Positions 44,849 through 56,960 of a stretch of 64,000 nucleotides of DNA are shown here, one piece after another. The position numbers and the translations under genes were made by a program. Under the pieces are notes generated by a model. That model searched no databases. It was not told the DNA's origin and worked only from the letters and a program-made list of their open reading frames with translations. Positions within the stretch are counted from its first letter, which is position 1; every line of letters starts with the position of its first letter. This DNA is from Microtetraspora glauca. Its GTDB lineage: Bacteria; Actinomycetota; Actinomycetes; Streptosporangiales; Streptosporangiaceae. The stretch covers positions 124,001-188,000 of the forward strand of contig BBYL01000012.1 in the NCBI GenBank assembly GCA_001570385.1, given 5' to 3'.

Positions 44849-45034
44849 TCGTCTCCAACGGGGTCGGCGCGGCGGATCGCGGGGCGGGGTCGTCGTCTCG
44901 TTCGTGTCGTCGCACAGGAATTCTAGGGCGGGTCCACCGCCCGGCGGCGCTGCTCGGCGCGGGCCGCCCCCGCGCTCCGTTGACCCCGCCGTAGCTCCGG
45001 CCCGTCGCACTCCCACCCCTCGACGCTGATGTAT

Positions 45035-45071
45035 CTTGATTTCCAAGCATCTTGATTATCGAGTCAATCAA
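45035..45071. promoter_or_regulatory. Paired palindromes, probable MarR operator
   Basis: CTTG-ATTTC-CAAG at 45035-45047 and TTGATT-n8-AATCAA at 45052-45071 lie next to each other in the AT-rich gap between the divergent marR and MMPL genes. TTGA/TCAA palindromes of this kind are common MarR targets. Confidence 0.55.
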
Positions 45072-45120
45072 ACGCGGGAAGCGTTCGCGGCGATGGCGCC
45101 GCGGATCCACGGGGGGCGGG

Positions 45121-47400
45121 ATGACCATCCACGACGGCCTGACAAGGCGGCCAGGATCGCGGCCGAAGGAGCCCGTCGATCCTGGTCAGAGCCGGCGGAG
45201 ACGGAGAGTCTGGTACGGAGCCGCCATCCTCATCGCCCTGGTGTGGATAGCCGGGGTCGGCCCGCTCGGATCCTTCATGGGCCGGCTGGCGGAGGTGCAG
45301 AGCAACGACTCGGCCGCCTTCCTCCCGATCGGGGCGGAGTCCACAGAGGTGCAGGAGGCCCAGAAGCGGTTCGAGGACAGCGGGGCCATCCCCGCGATCG
45401 TCGTCTACTCCGTCCCCGAGCCGATGGCCGCGGCGCGACTGGCCGAGATATCGAAGGACGCCGCCAGGCTCGCCGCGCAGCCCTGGATCGAGGGCCGGAT
45501 CGTCGGCCCCATCCCCGGCACCGAGGACGACCGCGTCGCCCAACTCGTCGTCCCCGTGTCGGAGCGGGTCAAGCCGTCCACCGCGGTCAAGGAGCTGCGT
45601 ACGCTGCTCGCCGACTCGGCGGTGGGTGGCGCGGAGGTCCAGGTGGGCGGCCCCGCAGCGCTCGCGGCCGACCTCAGCGCCGCCTTCGGCGGGATCGACG
45701 GCACGCTGCTCGCCGTCGCGCTGGGCGCCGTGCTGATCATCCTCGTCGCGGTGTACCGCTCACCGCTGCTGCCGTTCGTGGTCATCGTCTCGGCGATGCT
45801 CGGCCTGGTGCTGGCGGCGGTCGCCGTCTACGTGATGGCCGACGCCGGGTGGATCAAGCTGAACGGCCAGAGCCAGGGCATCCTGTTCATCCTGGTCGTC
45901 GGCGCATGCACCGACTACGCCCTGCTGCTCGTCGCCCGCTACCGGGAGGCGTTGCACGAGCACGCGCGGCCGATCGACGCCCTGCGGACCGCGCTGCGCG
46001 GCACAGTCGAGCCGATCCTCGCCTCGGGCGGAACCGTCATCCTGGGCGTGCTGTGCCTGCTCGCCAGTGACCTGTCGTCCAACCGCGGTCTGGGGCCGGT
46101 CGCCGCGCTCGGCATCGCCGCGGCGCTGGTGGCGGCGCTGACCTTCCTCCCGGCCGTGCTGCTGCTCCTCGGCCGGGCCGCCTTCTGGCCGGTACGGCCG
46201 CGCCCCGCCGGGGAAGCCGCCATCTCGGAAGCCGCCATCTCGGAAGCCGCCGCCTCGGAAGCCGCCGCCTCAGAAGCCGTCACTCCGGCGGCGCGCGCCA
46301 CAGAACCGGCCGGAGTGCGGAACCATCCGCTGTGGAGCCGGGTCGCCGCGACCGTCGACCGCAGGCCTCGCTTCTACTGGGCGGCCACTGTCGCGCTGCT
46401 CGCCGTCGCCGCGGCGTTCGTCCCGCAGTTCCGCGCCGAGGGGACCGCACAGCTCGACGTGTTCCGCGCCGAGGTCGAGTCGGTGACCGCGCAGCGGACC
46501 CTGGAACGCGGCTTCGGCTCCAGTGGTTCGGCCACCCCGGCCGTCATCCTCGCCGACGCGTCCCACCTGGACCAGGTGATCGCCGCGGCGGGGAAGGTGG
46601 ACGGCGTGACCGCCGTCGCGGCCGTCACCGGGAGCGCGGAGGGGGCGCCTGACAACGCCGGCGGGCCGAAGCCGGAGCCCAAGGTCGTGGACGGCAGGTC
46701 GCTCGTCCACGCCACGCTCGCCGAGCCCGCGGGGTCGACCGGAGCGGTGGACATCGTGCGCGACCTGCGCGCCGCCGTGCACGCCGTCCCGGGCGCAGGC
46801 GCGCTCGTCGGCGGGAGCGCGGCGGTCACCCTCGACACGCTCGACACCTCCGCGCGCGACCTGCGGGTCGTGATCCCGCTCGTGCTGCTGGTCGTGCTGG
46901 GCGTCCTGATCGTGCTGCTCCGCTCACTGGTGGCGCCGCTGGCGCTCGTGGCCACCACCGTGCTGTCGTTCGCGTCGGCGCTCGGAGTGGGCGCGCTCGT
47001 CTTCAACGGCATCCTCGGCCTGCCCGGGGCCGACCCCGTCGTCCCGCTGTTCGCGTTCGTGTTCCTGGTGGCGCTGGGGATCGACTACAACATCTTCCTG
47101 ATGACGCGGGCCCGGGAGGAGACCGTACGGCACGGCCACCGCCAGGGCATGCTCCGCGCGCTGACCCTGACGGGCGGGGTCATCACGTCGGCGGGGGTGG
47201 TGCTGGCCGCGACGTTCGCCGCGCTGGCCGTGCTGCCCATCCTGTTCCTGCTGCAGCTCGCGTTCCTGGTGGCGTTCGGCGTGCTGCTCGACGCGCTGGT
47301 GGTCCGCTCGCTGCTGGTCCCGGCGCTGACGCTGGACGCCGGCCGGTGGATGTGGTGGCCCAGCCGGCTCGCGCGGCGCGACGGCCCCCGACAGAACTAG
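45121..47400 (+). CDS. MMPL family RND-type transporter
   Basis: 759-residue exporter of the MMPL group with two similar halves of six helices each. Landmarks are the large outside loops after helices 1 and 7, GACTDYALLLVARYRE in the first half and the matching GIDYNIFLMTRAREE in the second, whose Asp-Tyr pairs are the proton-relay sites of MmpL proteins. A Ser/Glu/Ala repeat linker (about residues 365-385) joins the halves. Actinomycete members export lipids or drugs. ATG 45121 follows a GGGGGGCGGG tract. Expression is likely controlled by the divergent MarR. Confidence 0.92.
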   Translation: MTIHDGLTRRPGSRPKEPVDPGQSRRRRRVWYGAAILIALVWIAGVGPLGSFMGRLAEVQSNDSAAFLPIGAESTEVQEAQKRFEDSGAIPAIVVYSVPEPMAAARLAEISKDAARLAAQPWIEGRIVGPIPGTEDDRVAQLVVPVSERVKPSTAVKELRTLLADSAVGGAEVQVGGPAALAADLSAAFGGIDGTLLAVALGAVLIILVAVYRSPLLPFVVIVSAMLGLVLAAVAVYVMADAGWIKLNGQSQGILFILVVGACTDYALLLVARYREALHEHARPIDALRTALRGTVEPILASGGTVILGVLCLLASDLSSNRGLGPVAALGIAAALVAALTFLPAVLLLLGRAAFWPVRPRPAGEAAISEAAISEAAASEAAASEAVTPAARATEPAGVRNHPLWSRVAATVDRRPRFYWAATVALLAVAAAFVPQFRAEGTAQLDVFRAEVESVTAQRTLERGFGSSGSATPAVILADASHLDQVIAAAGKVDGVTAVAAVTGSAEGAPDNAGGPKPEPKVVDGRSLVHATLAEPAGSTGAVDIVRDLRAAVHAVPGAGALVGGSAAVTLDTLDTSARDLRVVIPLVLLVVLGVLIVLLRSLVAPLALVATTVLSFASALGVGALVFNGILGLPGADPVVPLFAFVFLVALGIDYNIFLMTRAREETVRHGHRQGMLRALTLTGGVITSAGVVLAATFAALAVLPILFLLQLAFLVAFGVLLDALVVRSLLVPALTLDAGRWMWWPSRLARRDGPRQN

Positions 47401-47645
47401 TCGAGCTCGCGTAGTACGTGCGCTTGGAGCTGGTGGAGCAGCTCCGGCTTCGCCTTCGGCGGTATCCGCGTCTCCGCGAACGCCGTGATCACCCAGTCAG
47501 TGCTGTCGGCTCGCACCCGGCCGAGCGGGTCTCCGCCGTTCGGCCTCAGGGAAGGATCGGACCGGATTTCGGCGGCAGGCGAAGCTGCCGGTGATCTTGG
47601 CATCACCAGCGAGAGGCTCGGTCGTGCCCCCCACCTGCCGCGCAC
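47397..47645 (-). CDS. Short hypothetical ORF, possible gene remnant
   Basis: An 82-codon frame whose C-terminal half (ADSTDWVITAFAETRIPP, then KAKPELLHQLQAHVLREL) reads like a real protein end, while the N-terminal half (Pro/Ser/Arg rich) does not. Its stop codon overlaps the convergent MMPL stop. I do not recognise the family. It may be the 3' scrap of a gene lost when the neighbouring GNAT/ABC genes arrived. Confidence 0.3.
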   Translation of the reverse strand: MRGRWGARPSLSLVMPRSPAASPAAEIRSDPSLRPNGGDPLGRVRADSTDWVITAFAETRIPPKAKPELLHQLQAHVLRELD

Positions 47646-47666
47646 GCATCTCAGTGCCAGAGGCCG

Positions 47667-48371
47667 TCAGGGCGTGCGGAACCCTTGGAAGGTCACGGGC
47701 TTGCGGGTCTCGAAGCCGAGCCGCTCGTAGAGGGCGATCGCGCCGGTGTTCGCCTCGGCCACGTGCAGGAAGGGACGTTCGTGGCGAGCCACGATACGCG
47801 CGACGAGCGCACTGATCAGGTGGGCGGCGTAGCCTCGCCCGCGTGCCTCTGGGGCGGTGCAGACGGCGCTGATCTCGGTCCATCCCGGTGGCCGGAGTCG
47901 CTCGCCCGCCATCGCCACCAGCGTGCCTTTGTCGCGGACGCCGAGATAGGTGCCGAGTTCGCGGGTGCGCGGCCAGAATGGCCCGGGCTGGGCCCGCGCG
48001 ACGAGGTCGAGCATCTCGGGCACGCTGTCCACGCCGAGTTTGACCACTTCGGCGCCGGTCCCGGCAGGGAGGTGATCGGGTCGGCTGTCGCCGGCCCAGA
48101 TCATCTGGCGGCCTTCGAGGACGAAGACCGGCTCCCAGTCCGGCGGCGGTGTCGCCGCGCGGCTGAACATGTCGGCGAGCTCGCCTCGGCCGAGCAGTCG
48201 AGCGAGGTCGGCCCAGTCCTGCGGATCCGGGTCGGCGGCTACCGCGGAGAAGGTCGCGACTCCCGACTGGTAGGTAGCAGCCCGGCCGAGTCGGCGGGCA
48301 AGGTGTGCGTGGTGACCGCGCAGTGATGCGCCCACCGGGTCGTCGAGCGCGGCGGCGTCGCGGTTCACCAT
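47667..48371 (-). CDS. GNAT family N-acetyltransferase (FR47-like)
   Basis: 234 residues with the GNAT fold in the second half: [19 protein letters not shown], then [19 protein letters not shown] (motif A, RGRGYA binds acetyl-CoA) and [18 protein letters not shown] (motif B). The N-terminal half has no clear family. The substrate is unknown. It stands between two gene scraps and upstream of a UvrA-like gene transcribed in the same direction, 214 bases away. Confidence 0.85.
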   Translation of the reverse strand: MVNRDAAALDDPVGASLRGHHAHLARRLGRAATYQSGVATFSAVAADPDPQDWADLARLLGRGELADMFSRAATPPPDWEPVFVLEGRQMIWAGDSRPDHLPAGTGAEVVKLGVDSVPEMLDLVARAQPGPFWPRTRELGTYLGVRDKGTLVAMAGERLRPPGWTEISAVCTAPEARGRGYAAHLISALVARIVARHERPFLHVAEANTGAIALYERLGFETRKPVTFQGFRTP

Positions 48372-48585
48372 TCGTGCTGTGCCTCTCGTGTCGAGCCGGG
48401 GTCGGCGGGTGACTGGCTGGACGGGCGATGACTCATCCGGCCGGACATCTTATGGACACCATTCTCAAAGACAGAACCGGCACGGGAGGAGCCGCTCGCC
48501 CCTGTCGAACACACCCCGTGCCGGTTCACCGGGACCTGCGAAACAGATGAGAGAACTCGTCTGCCGGTGTCCCCGAGGGCCTCGG

Positions 48586-50976
<2,391 letters not shown>

Positions 50977-51503
50977 CGTCTCTCCATCTGTTACGTGGGC
51001 CGCCTTCGCGGTCTCGGTCGGCGTCGCCTGGCTCGATCTAACCAGATTCGAACAGTAGTACGTCTGGTTCTCCCGCGCTCCGGCCCGTAAAGCCTCCGGG
51101 CCCCGGCCGGCGGCGTGCCCGCCGAGGCGTCAGTCCGGTCGGGAGCGCCTGGCGTGAACTCGAACGGGAAGTCTGGGAACGGACGGCCCGATCGCCTGGG
51201 GTGGCGGGTTCGCCGCCGGCCGTTCGTCTCAACCGGGTCCGGCCCGCAGGAGAAGGAGCGCCACCGGGACCACGTCCGGGCGCTCGCGATGGAAGGCCAG
51301 GGACGGGTCCGGGTCGTCGTGCGGGAGGAAGCCCGGGTGAATGGTGATGTCCACGGCGGTCACGCTAGCCGCGGCTCGGAGGCCCGCGCTTCTCGATTCC
51401 TGATCGGTGTGGCCACCTGTTTCGCGACGCGCGACGGATCCTCGCCGTCGCGCGCTCGATGCGCCGCGTCATCAGGGAGCACTGCGGCGGACCCGCCGCA
51501 GGG
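50977..51503. other. Gap with a VOC gene remnant and no intact gene
   Basis: 527 bases between the UvrA-like gene and the PAC2 gene. Apart from the VOC fragment at 51229-51354 I find no protein-like frame, RNA hairpin series or clear promoter. The UvrA-like gene's own promoter should lie near 50980-51060, where AT content rises. Confidence 0.4.
51229..51354 (-). pseudogene. 5' remnant of a VOC (glyoxalase-like) gene
   Basis: A GTG at 51354 starts the sequence VDITIHPGFLPHDDPDPSLA followed by FHRERPD. From memory this matches the opening of a common actinobacterial VOC protein (MDITIHTxFLPHDDPDASLAFYRD). Similarity then stops: the frame continues with PDVVPVALLLLRAGPG and ends at TGA after 41 codons, against about 130 expected. 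The rest of the domain is not visible downstream in any frame. This is a broken gene head. Confidence 0.6.
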
Positions 51504-52361
51504 TCAGCCGTCGGTGCCGCGGTCCCTGCGGCGGAGGTAGCGCTCGAACTCGGCCGCGATGGCGTCACCGCTGGCCTCCGGCAGCTCGGTGGCGTCCTTG
51601 CGCTCCTCCAGCTCCCTGACGTACTCGGCGACTTCGGTGTCCTGGGCGGCCAGCTCGTCCACGCCGTGCTCCCACGCCCTCGCCTCCTCGGCGAGGTCGC
51701 CGTACGGCATCGGGATGTCGAGCATGTCCTCGATCCTGCGGAGCAGCGCCAGGGTGGCCTTGGGGTTCGGCGGCTGGGCCACATAGTGCGGCACCGACGC
51801 CCACAGCGAAACGGTGCGCAGCCCGGCCGAGCCGAGGGAGTGCTGGAGCACGCCCACGATCCCGGTGGGGCCCTCGTACTTCGACATGTCGAGGTTGAGC
51901 GCGCGGGCCATCCCCGCGTCGCTCACCGATCCGACGATGGGCACCGGGCGGGTGTGCGGCGAGTCGTTGAGCAGCGCGCCCAGCAGCACCGCCAGGTCCA
52001 CGCCGAGGTCGTGGCACAGGCCCACGACCTCCGAGCAGAACGAGCGCCAGCGCATGTTCGGCTCGATGCCGCGAAGCAGCACGACGTCGCGCTTGGCGCC
52101 CGGCGGCCGGGCGAGGAGGAACCGGGTCGTCGGCCAGACGATGGACCGGGTCAGGCCGTCGTCGCCCATCTCCACGACCGGGCGGGTCACCTGGAAGTCG
52201 TAATAGTCCTCCGGGTCCAGCTCGACCAGCGGAGTCGCCTTCCACTCCGACTCGAGGTGCGCGAGCACTCCGCTGGACGCCTCACCCGCGTCGTTCCACC
52301 CTTCGAACGCGGCGATCAGCACCGGGTCGACGAGCTCAGGGAGCCCTTCGAGCTCGATCAC
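51504..52361 (-). CDS. PAC2 family protein
   Basis: 285 residues of the PAC2 family (proteasome assembly chaperone 2-like), common in actinobacteria. Landmarks are LVDPVLIAAFEGWNDAGEAS near the start, VLLRGIEPNMRW, LGALLNDSPHTRPVPIVGSVSD and the helical acidic C-terminus. Actinobacterial members are not proven proteasome chaperones. I chose GTG 52361, which follows AGGAGG by 6 bases. It is divergent from metH with 195 bases between. Confidence 0.88.
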   Translation of the reverse strand: MIELEGLPELVDPVLIAAFEGWNDAGEASSGVLAHLESEWKATPLVELDPEDYYDFQVTRPVVEMGDDGLTRSIVWPTTRFLLARPPGAKRDVVLLRGIEPNMRWRSFCSEVVGLCHDLGVDLAVLLGALLNDSPHTRPVPIVGSVSDAGMARALNLDMSKYEGPTGIVGVLQHSLGSAGLRTVSLWASVPHYVAQPPNPKATLALLRRIEDMLDIPMPYGDLAEEARAWEHGVDELAAQDTEVAEYVRELEERKDATELPEASGDAIAAEFERYLRRRDRGTDG

Positions 52362-52512
52362 GCGCCGCCTCCTCACTGGCCCACAGGGATATGGCCTTCC
52401 CCCCAAGACTATTCGGTGAGGGGCCTCCGGCGTCACCCACGCGCCCAATGATGATCGTTCGTCTGCGGTAGTCCGGGAACCGTGCGGGGGCCGCCGGTCG
52501 TTCCTATTGGCC

Positions 52513-52538
52513 TACGCGTTCAATAGCGCTGACGCGTA
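52513..52538. promoter_or_regulatory. Inverted repeat just upstream of the metH -10 box
   Basis: TACGCGT (52513-52519) and ACGCGTA (52532-52538), 12 bases apart, centre spacing about two helical turns, ending 6 bases before the -10 box. A candidate operator for metH; the binding factor is unknown. Confidence 0.35.
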
Positions 52539-52544
52539 TCCGGA

Positions 52545-52550
52545 TAGGCT
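52545..52550 (+). promoter_or_regulatory. -10 box TAGGCT, leaderless start of metH
   Basis: TAGGCT ends 6 bases before ATG 52557. The absence of a leader rules out a cobalamin riboswitch directly in front of this B12 enzyme gene. Confidence 0.5.
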
Positions 52551-52556
52551 TGGCGC

Positions 52557-55500
52557 ATGACGAGTGGACCGTCCTTCCGCAGAGCCCTGTCCGAGCGCGT
52601 GCTGGTGGCCGACGGGGCGATGGGCACCATGCTGCAGTCCTACGACCCCACGATCGACGATTTCCAGGGTCACGAGGGTTGCAACGACGTCCTCAACGTC
52701 AGCCGCCCCGACATCGTCAGGGCCGTGCACGACGCCTACCTCGCGGTGGGCGTCGACTGTGTCGAGACGAACACCTTCAACGCCAACCACGCCGCGCTCG
52801 GCGAGTACGACATCGCCGACCGGATCTACGAGCTCTCCGAGGCCGGCGCGCGGCTCGCCCGTGAGCAGGCCGACCAGTGGTCCACCCCCGACCACCCCCG
52901 GTTCGTACTCGGCTCGATGGGGCCGGGCACCAAGCTGCCCACGCTGGGGCACCTGCCGTACGCCACGCTGCGCGACGCCTACCGCGACAACGCGGCGGGT
53001 CTGATCGCCGGGGGCGCCGACGCGCTGATCATCGAGACCTGCCAGGACCTGCTCCAGGTCAAGGCCGCGGTCGTGGGTTCCAAGCGGGCCGTCGAGGCGG
53101 CCGGACGCGACGTGCCGATCATCGCCCAGGTGACGATCGAGACCAACGGCGCCATGCTGCTCGGCTCGGAGATCGGAGCCGCGCTGACCGCGATCGAGCC
53201 GCTCGGCGTCGACGTGATCGGCCTCAACTGCGCCACCGGGCCGACCGAGATGAGCGAGCACCTGCGCTACCTGGCCAAGCACTGCCGGGTGCCGCTGTCG
53301 TGCATGCCGAACGCGGGCCTGCCGCAGCTCACCTCCGACGGCGCCTACTACCCGCTCAGCCCGGGCGAGCTCGCCGACGCCCACGAGGCGTTCACCCGCG
53401 ACTACGGCCTCGCCCTGATCGGCGGCTGCTGCGGCACCACTCCCGAGCACCTGCGGCACGTCGTCGAGCGCGTCCGCGGCCGGGGTCGCGAGGCCAGGCG
53501 CCCCCGTCCCGAGGCCGGCGCCTCCTCGCTCTACCAGCACGTGCCGTTCCGCCAGGACACCTCCTTCCTCGCCATCGGCGAGCGGACCAACGCCAACGGC
53601 TCAAAGGCGTTCCGCGAGGCGATGCTCGCGGGCAACCACGAGGAGTGCGTCGAGATCGCCAGGGCGCAGGCCCGCGACGGCGCCCACCTGCTGGACCTGT
53701 GCGTCGACTACGTCGGCCGCGACGGCGTGAACGACATGAAGGAGCTGGCGTTCCGGTTCGCCACCGCCTCCACCCTGCCGATCGTGATCGACTCCACCGA
53801 GCCCGCCGTCATCGAGGCCGGCCTGGAGATGCTCGGCGGCCGCGCGATCGTCAACTCGGTCAACTACGAGGACGGCGACGGCCCCGACTCGCGGTTCACC
53901 CGGATCATGCGCCTGGTCAGGGAGCACGGCGCGGCGGTCGTGGCGCTGACCATCGACGAGGAGGGCCAGGCCCGCACCACCGAGGGCAAGGTCAGGATCG
54001 CCGACCGCCTCATCGAGGACCTGGTGCACAACTGGGGCATGAGGGTCGAGGACATCATCGTCGACTGCCTCACGTTCCCGATCGCCACCGGCCAGGAGGA
54101 GACCCGGCGCGACGGCATCGAGACCATGGAGGCGATCCGCGAGCTCAAGCGCCGCCACCCCACCGTGCAGACCACTCTGGGCGTCTCCAACGTGTCGTTC
54201 GGCCTGAACCCGGCCGCGCGCATGGTGCTCAACAGCGTGTTCCTGCACGAGTGCGTCAACGCCGGGCTCGACTCGGCGATCGTGCACGCCTCCAAGATCC
54301 TGCCGATGGCGCGGATCCCCGACGAGCAGCGCCAGGTCGCGCTCGACATGGTCTACGACCGGCGGCGTGAGGGCTACGACCCGCTGCAGCGGTTCATGGA
54401 GCTGTTCGAGGGCGTCGACGCCGCCGCGCTGAAGGCGGGCAAGGCCGCCGAGCTGGCCGGGCTCCCGCTGTGGGAGCGTCTCAAGCGCCGCATCGTCGAC
54501 GGTGAGCGCAAGGGCCTGGAGGCCGACCTGGACGAGGCGCTCGCCCAGCGGCCCGCCCTGGAGATCATCAACGACGTGCTGCTCGACGGCATGAAGACCG
54601 TCGGCGTCCTGTTCGGCTCCGGCGAGATGCAGCTGCCGTTCGTGCTCCAGTCGGCCGAGGTCATGAAGAACGCGGTCGCCTACCTGGAGCCCCACATGGA
54701 GCGCCTGGAGGGCGACGGCAAGGGCCGCATCGTCCTGGCCACCGTCAAGGGCGACGTGCACGACATCGGCAAGAACCTCGTGGACATCATCCTGTCCAAC
54801 AACGGCTACGAGGTGGTCAACCTCGGCATCAAGCAGCCGGTGTCGGCGATCCTGGAGGCCGCGGAGGACAAGAAGGCCGACGTGATCGGCATGTCCGGGC
54901 TTCTGGTGAAGTCGACGGTCGTCATGAAGGAGAACCTCGAGGAGATGAACGTCCGGGGGATCTCCGAGAAGTACCCCGTGCTCCTCGGCGGTGCCGCGCT
55001 GACCCGGGCGTACGTCGAGCAGGACCTGGCCGACCTGTTCCAGGGCGAGGTCAGGTACGCCAGGGACGCCTTCGAGGGCCTGCGGCTGATGGACGCGTTC
55101 ATGGCGGTCAAGCGGGGCGAACAGGGCGCCGAGCTGCCCGCGCTGCGCACCCGCAGGGTGAAGACCGGCGCGGTCCTCACCCGCACCGCGGTCGAGGACC
55201 TGCCGGCCAGGTCCGACGTCGCCGCCGACAACCCGGTGCCCACGGCGCCCTTCTTCGGCGACAGGGTCGTCAAGGGCATCCCGCTGGCCGACTACGCCTC
55301 CTTCCTCGACGAGCGCGCCACGTTCATGGGCCAGTGGGGCCTCAAGGCCGCGCGCGGCGGCGACGGACCGTCCTACGAGGAGCTCGTCGAGCTCGAGGGC
55401 CGGCCGCGGCTGCGCATGTGGCTGGAGCGGCTGCAGACCGAGGGGCTGCTTGAGGCCGCGGTCGCGTACGGCTACTTCCCGTGCGTCAGCGAGGGCGACA

Positions 55501-56021
55501 ACCTGATCATCCTCGACGACGCCGGCAACGAGCGGACCCGCTTCACGTTCCCGCGCCAGCGCCGGGACCGGCACCTGTGCCTGTCCGACTTCTTCAGGTC
55601 GCGCGACTCCGGCGAGGTCGACGTGGTCGCCTTCCAGGTGGCGACGATGGGCAACCGGATCAGCGAGGCCACCGCCGAGCTGTTCGCGAAGGACTCCTAC
55701 CGCGAGTACCTCGAACTCCACGGCCTGTCCGTCCAGCTCACCGAGGCGCTCGCCGAGTACTGGCACGCCCGCGTGCGCTCCGAGCTGGGCATCGGGGGCG
55801 ACGAGTCCCTGGCCGACATGCTCAAGGTCAACATCGCCGGGTGCCGTTACTCCTTCGGCTACCCGGCCTGCCCCAACCTGGAGGACCAGGTTCAGGTCAT
55901 GGAGCTGCTCGACCCCTCGCGCATCGGCGTCACGCTGTCGGAGGAGTTCCAGCTGCACCCCGAGCAGGCCACCTCGGCTCTGGTGGTCCACCACCCGGAG
56001 GCGAAGTACTTCAACGTCTGA
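52557..56021 (+). CDS. metH: Cobalamin-dependent methionine synthase MetH
   Basis: 1154-residue enzyme transferring a methyl group from methyltetrahydrofolate through cobalamin to homocysteine. Order: homocysteine domain (VLVADGAMGTML; zinc ligands in GLNCATGP and GGCCGTTPEH), pterin domain (FLAIGERTNANGSKAFREA), B12 cap and B12 domain with DVHDIGKN (the axial His motif DxHxxG) near residue 740, then the reactivation domain (SYEELVELEGRPRLRMWLER... NIAGCRYSFGYPACPNLEDQ). All modules are present. Single gene, leaderless, followed by a HAD phosphatase as in mycobacteria. Confidence 0.96.
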   Translation: MTSGPSFRRALSERVLVADGAMGTMLQSYDPTIDDFQGHEGCNDVLNVSRPDIVRAVHDAYLAVGVDCVETNTFNANHAALGEYDIADRIYELSEAGARLAREQADQWSTPDHPRFVLGSMGPGTKLPTLGHLPYATLRDAYRDNAAGLIAGGADALIIETCQDLLQVKAAVVGSKRAVEAAGRDVPIIAQVTIETNGAMLLGSEIGAALTAIEPLGVDVIGLNCATGPTEMSEHLRYLAKHCRVPLSCMPNAGLPQLTSDGAYYPLSPGELADAHEAFTRDYGLALIGGCCGTTPEHLRHVVERVRGRGREARRPRPEAGASSLYQHVPFRQDTSFLAIGERTNANGSKAFREAMLAGNHEECVEIARAQARDGAHLLDLCVDYVGRDGVNDMKELAFRFATASTLPIVIDSTEPAVIEAGLEMLGGRAIVNSVNYEDGDGPDSRFTRIMRLVREHGAAVVALTIDEEGQARTTEGKVRIADRLIEDLVHNWGMRVEDIIVDCLTFPIATGQEETRRDGIETMEAIRELKRRHPTVQTTLGVSNVSFGLNPAARMVLNSVFLHECVNAGLDSAIVHASKILPMARIPDEQRQVALDMVYDRRREGYDPLQRFMELFEGVDAAALKAGKAAELAGLPLWERLKRRIVDGERKGLEADLDEALAQRPALEIINDVLLDGMKTVGVLFGSGEMQLPFVLQSAEVMKNAVAYLEPHMERLEGDGKGRIVLATVKGDVHDIGKNLVDIILSNNGYEVVNLGIKQPVSAILEAAEDKKADVIGMSGLLVKSTVVMKENLEEMNVRGISEKYPVLLGGAALTRAYVEQDLADLFQGEVRYARDAFEGLRLMDAFMAVKRGEQGAELPALRTRRVKTGAVLTRTAVEDLPARSDVAADNPVPTAPFFGDRVVKGIPLADYASFLDERATFMGQWGLKAARGGDGPSYEELVELEGRPRLRMWLERLQTEGLLEAAVAYGYFPCVSEGDNLIILDDAGNERTRFTFPRQRRDRHLCLSDFFRSRDSGEVDVVAFQVATMGNRISEATAELFAKDSYREYLELHGLSVQLTEALAEYWHARVRSELGIGGDESLADMLKVNIAGCRYSFGYPACPNLEDQVQVMELLDPSRIGVTLSEEFQLHPEQATSALVVHHPEAKYFNV

Positions 56022-56027
56022 CCGTCC

Positions 56028-56100
56028 CCCCGCGTGATCTTGTGGCCTGGGCCGTATAGCATGGCTGACCTGCACACCCATTGATCGTGATCACGCGGGG
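56028..56100. repeat. 12-base inverted repeat after metH enclosing a short ORF
   Basis: CCCCGCGTGATC (56028-56039) and GATCACGCGGGG (56089-56100) are perfect complements 49 bases apart. It starts 6 bases after the metH stop and precedes the HAD gene. Inside are TATAGC (56055-56060) and a tiny ORF ATG-7 codons-TGA (56061-56084). It could be the metH terminator or an operator loop. Confidence 0.5.
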
Positions 56101-56162
56101 TCCCCCCGGCATGCGCGACGCGCCTCGATCACGCGGTACGGCGAAGCGGGCAAGGGGGAAGC

Positions 56163-56804
56163 TTGGACGCGGTTCTCTTCGACATGGACGGACTGCTCGT
56201 CGACACCGAGAAGGTGTGGTTCGAGGTGGAATCCGAGGTGGTGACCCGCCTCGGCGGCACCTGGGGGCCCGAGCACCAGGAACAGCTCGTGGGCGGGTCG
56301 TGGGAGCGCAGCGTCGCCTACATGCTCGCGATGACCGGGGCCGAGGTGGACCCGTCCCTGATCGGGGAGTGGCTGCTCGACGGCATGGAGCGGCGGCTCG
56401 CGGACGGAGTCGTCACCATGCCGGGAGCACTCGAACTGCTCCGGGCGGTCGCCGACGAGGGCGTGCCCATCGCGCTGGTCACCTCGTCGCTGCGGGTGAT
56501 CGCGGACTCGGTGCTGAAGACCATCGGCCGCGAGCACTTCGACGTCATCGTCACGGCGGACGACGTCACCTGGACCAAGCCGCATCCCGAGCCCTACCTG
56601 ACCGCGACGGGCCTGCTCTCCGTCGATCCGGCGCGCTGCGCCGTACTGGAGGACTCCCCGAACGGCGTGGCGTCCGCGTCGGCGGCGGGATGCCAGGTGG
56701 TCGCGGTGCCCAGCCTGGTGGCCATCGACCCCGCCCCCGGACGGATCGTCGTGCCCTCGCTGCGCCACGTGGACGTCGCGCTCCTACGCGGCCTCATCGC
56801 CTGA
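56163..56804 (+). CDS. HAD family phosphatase (beta-phosphoglucomutase-like)
   Basis: 213 residues of the HAD superfamily with a helical cap. VLFDMDGLLVDTE has the nucleophile and acid Asp pair; VTSSLRVI the motif 2 Ser/Thr; TKPHPEPYL the motif 3 Lys; LEDSPNGVASASAAG the motif 4 acidic pair. A small-molecule phosphatase or mutase is likely; the substrate is unknown. The start is TTG 56163 with AGGGGGA 4 bases upstream. It regularly follows metH in actinobacteria. Confidence 0.88.
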   Translation: MDAVLFDMDGLLVDTEKVWFEVESEVVTRLGGTWGPEHQEQLVGGSWERSVAYMLAMTGAEVDPSLIGEWLLDGMERRLADGVVTMPGALELLRAVADEGVPIALVTSSLRVIADSVLKTIGREHFDVIVTADDVTWTKPHPEPYLTATGLLSVDPARCAVLEDSPNGVASASAAGCQVVAVPSLVAIDPAPGRIVVPSLRHVDVALLRGLIA

Positions 56805-56960
56805 TCGCGCGCGTAGCGATGGTCGGATGGCTCCTCGCGGACGTCTCAGGGTTCCCCGCGGGAATCTCAGGGGCATCTCGGGGCTCGGTGGTGATCTCGG
56901 GGCGCTCGCAGGCGGGCGGAGCGTGCCAGGATGGAACGAACGCCGTAAGAGGAGCCTGTT

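Noticed and set aside
52362-52556. Cobalamin riboswitch before metH
   Set aside because: Only 195 bases separate the PAC2 and metH starts, no B12-box or long leader is visible, and the -10 box sits 6 bases before the ATG.
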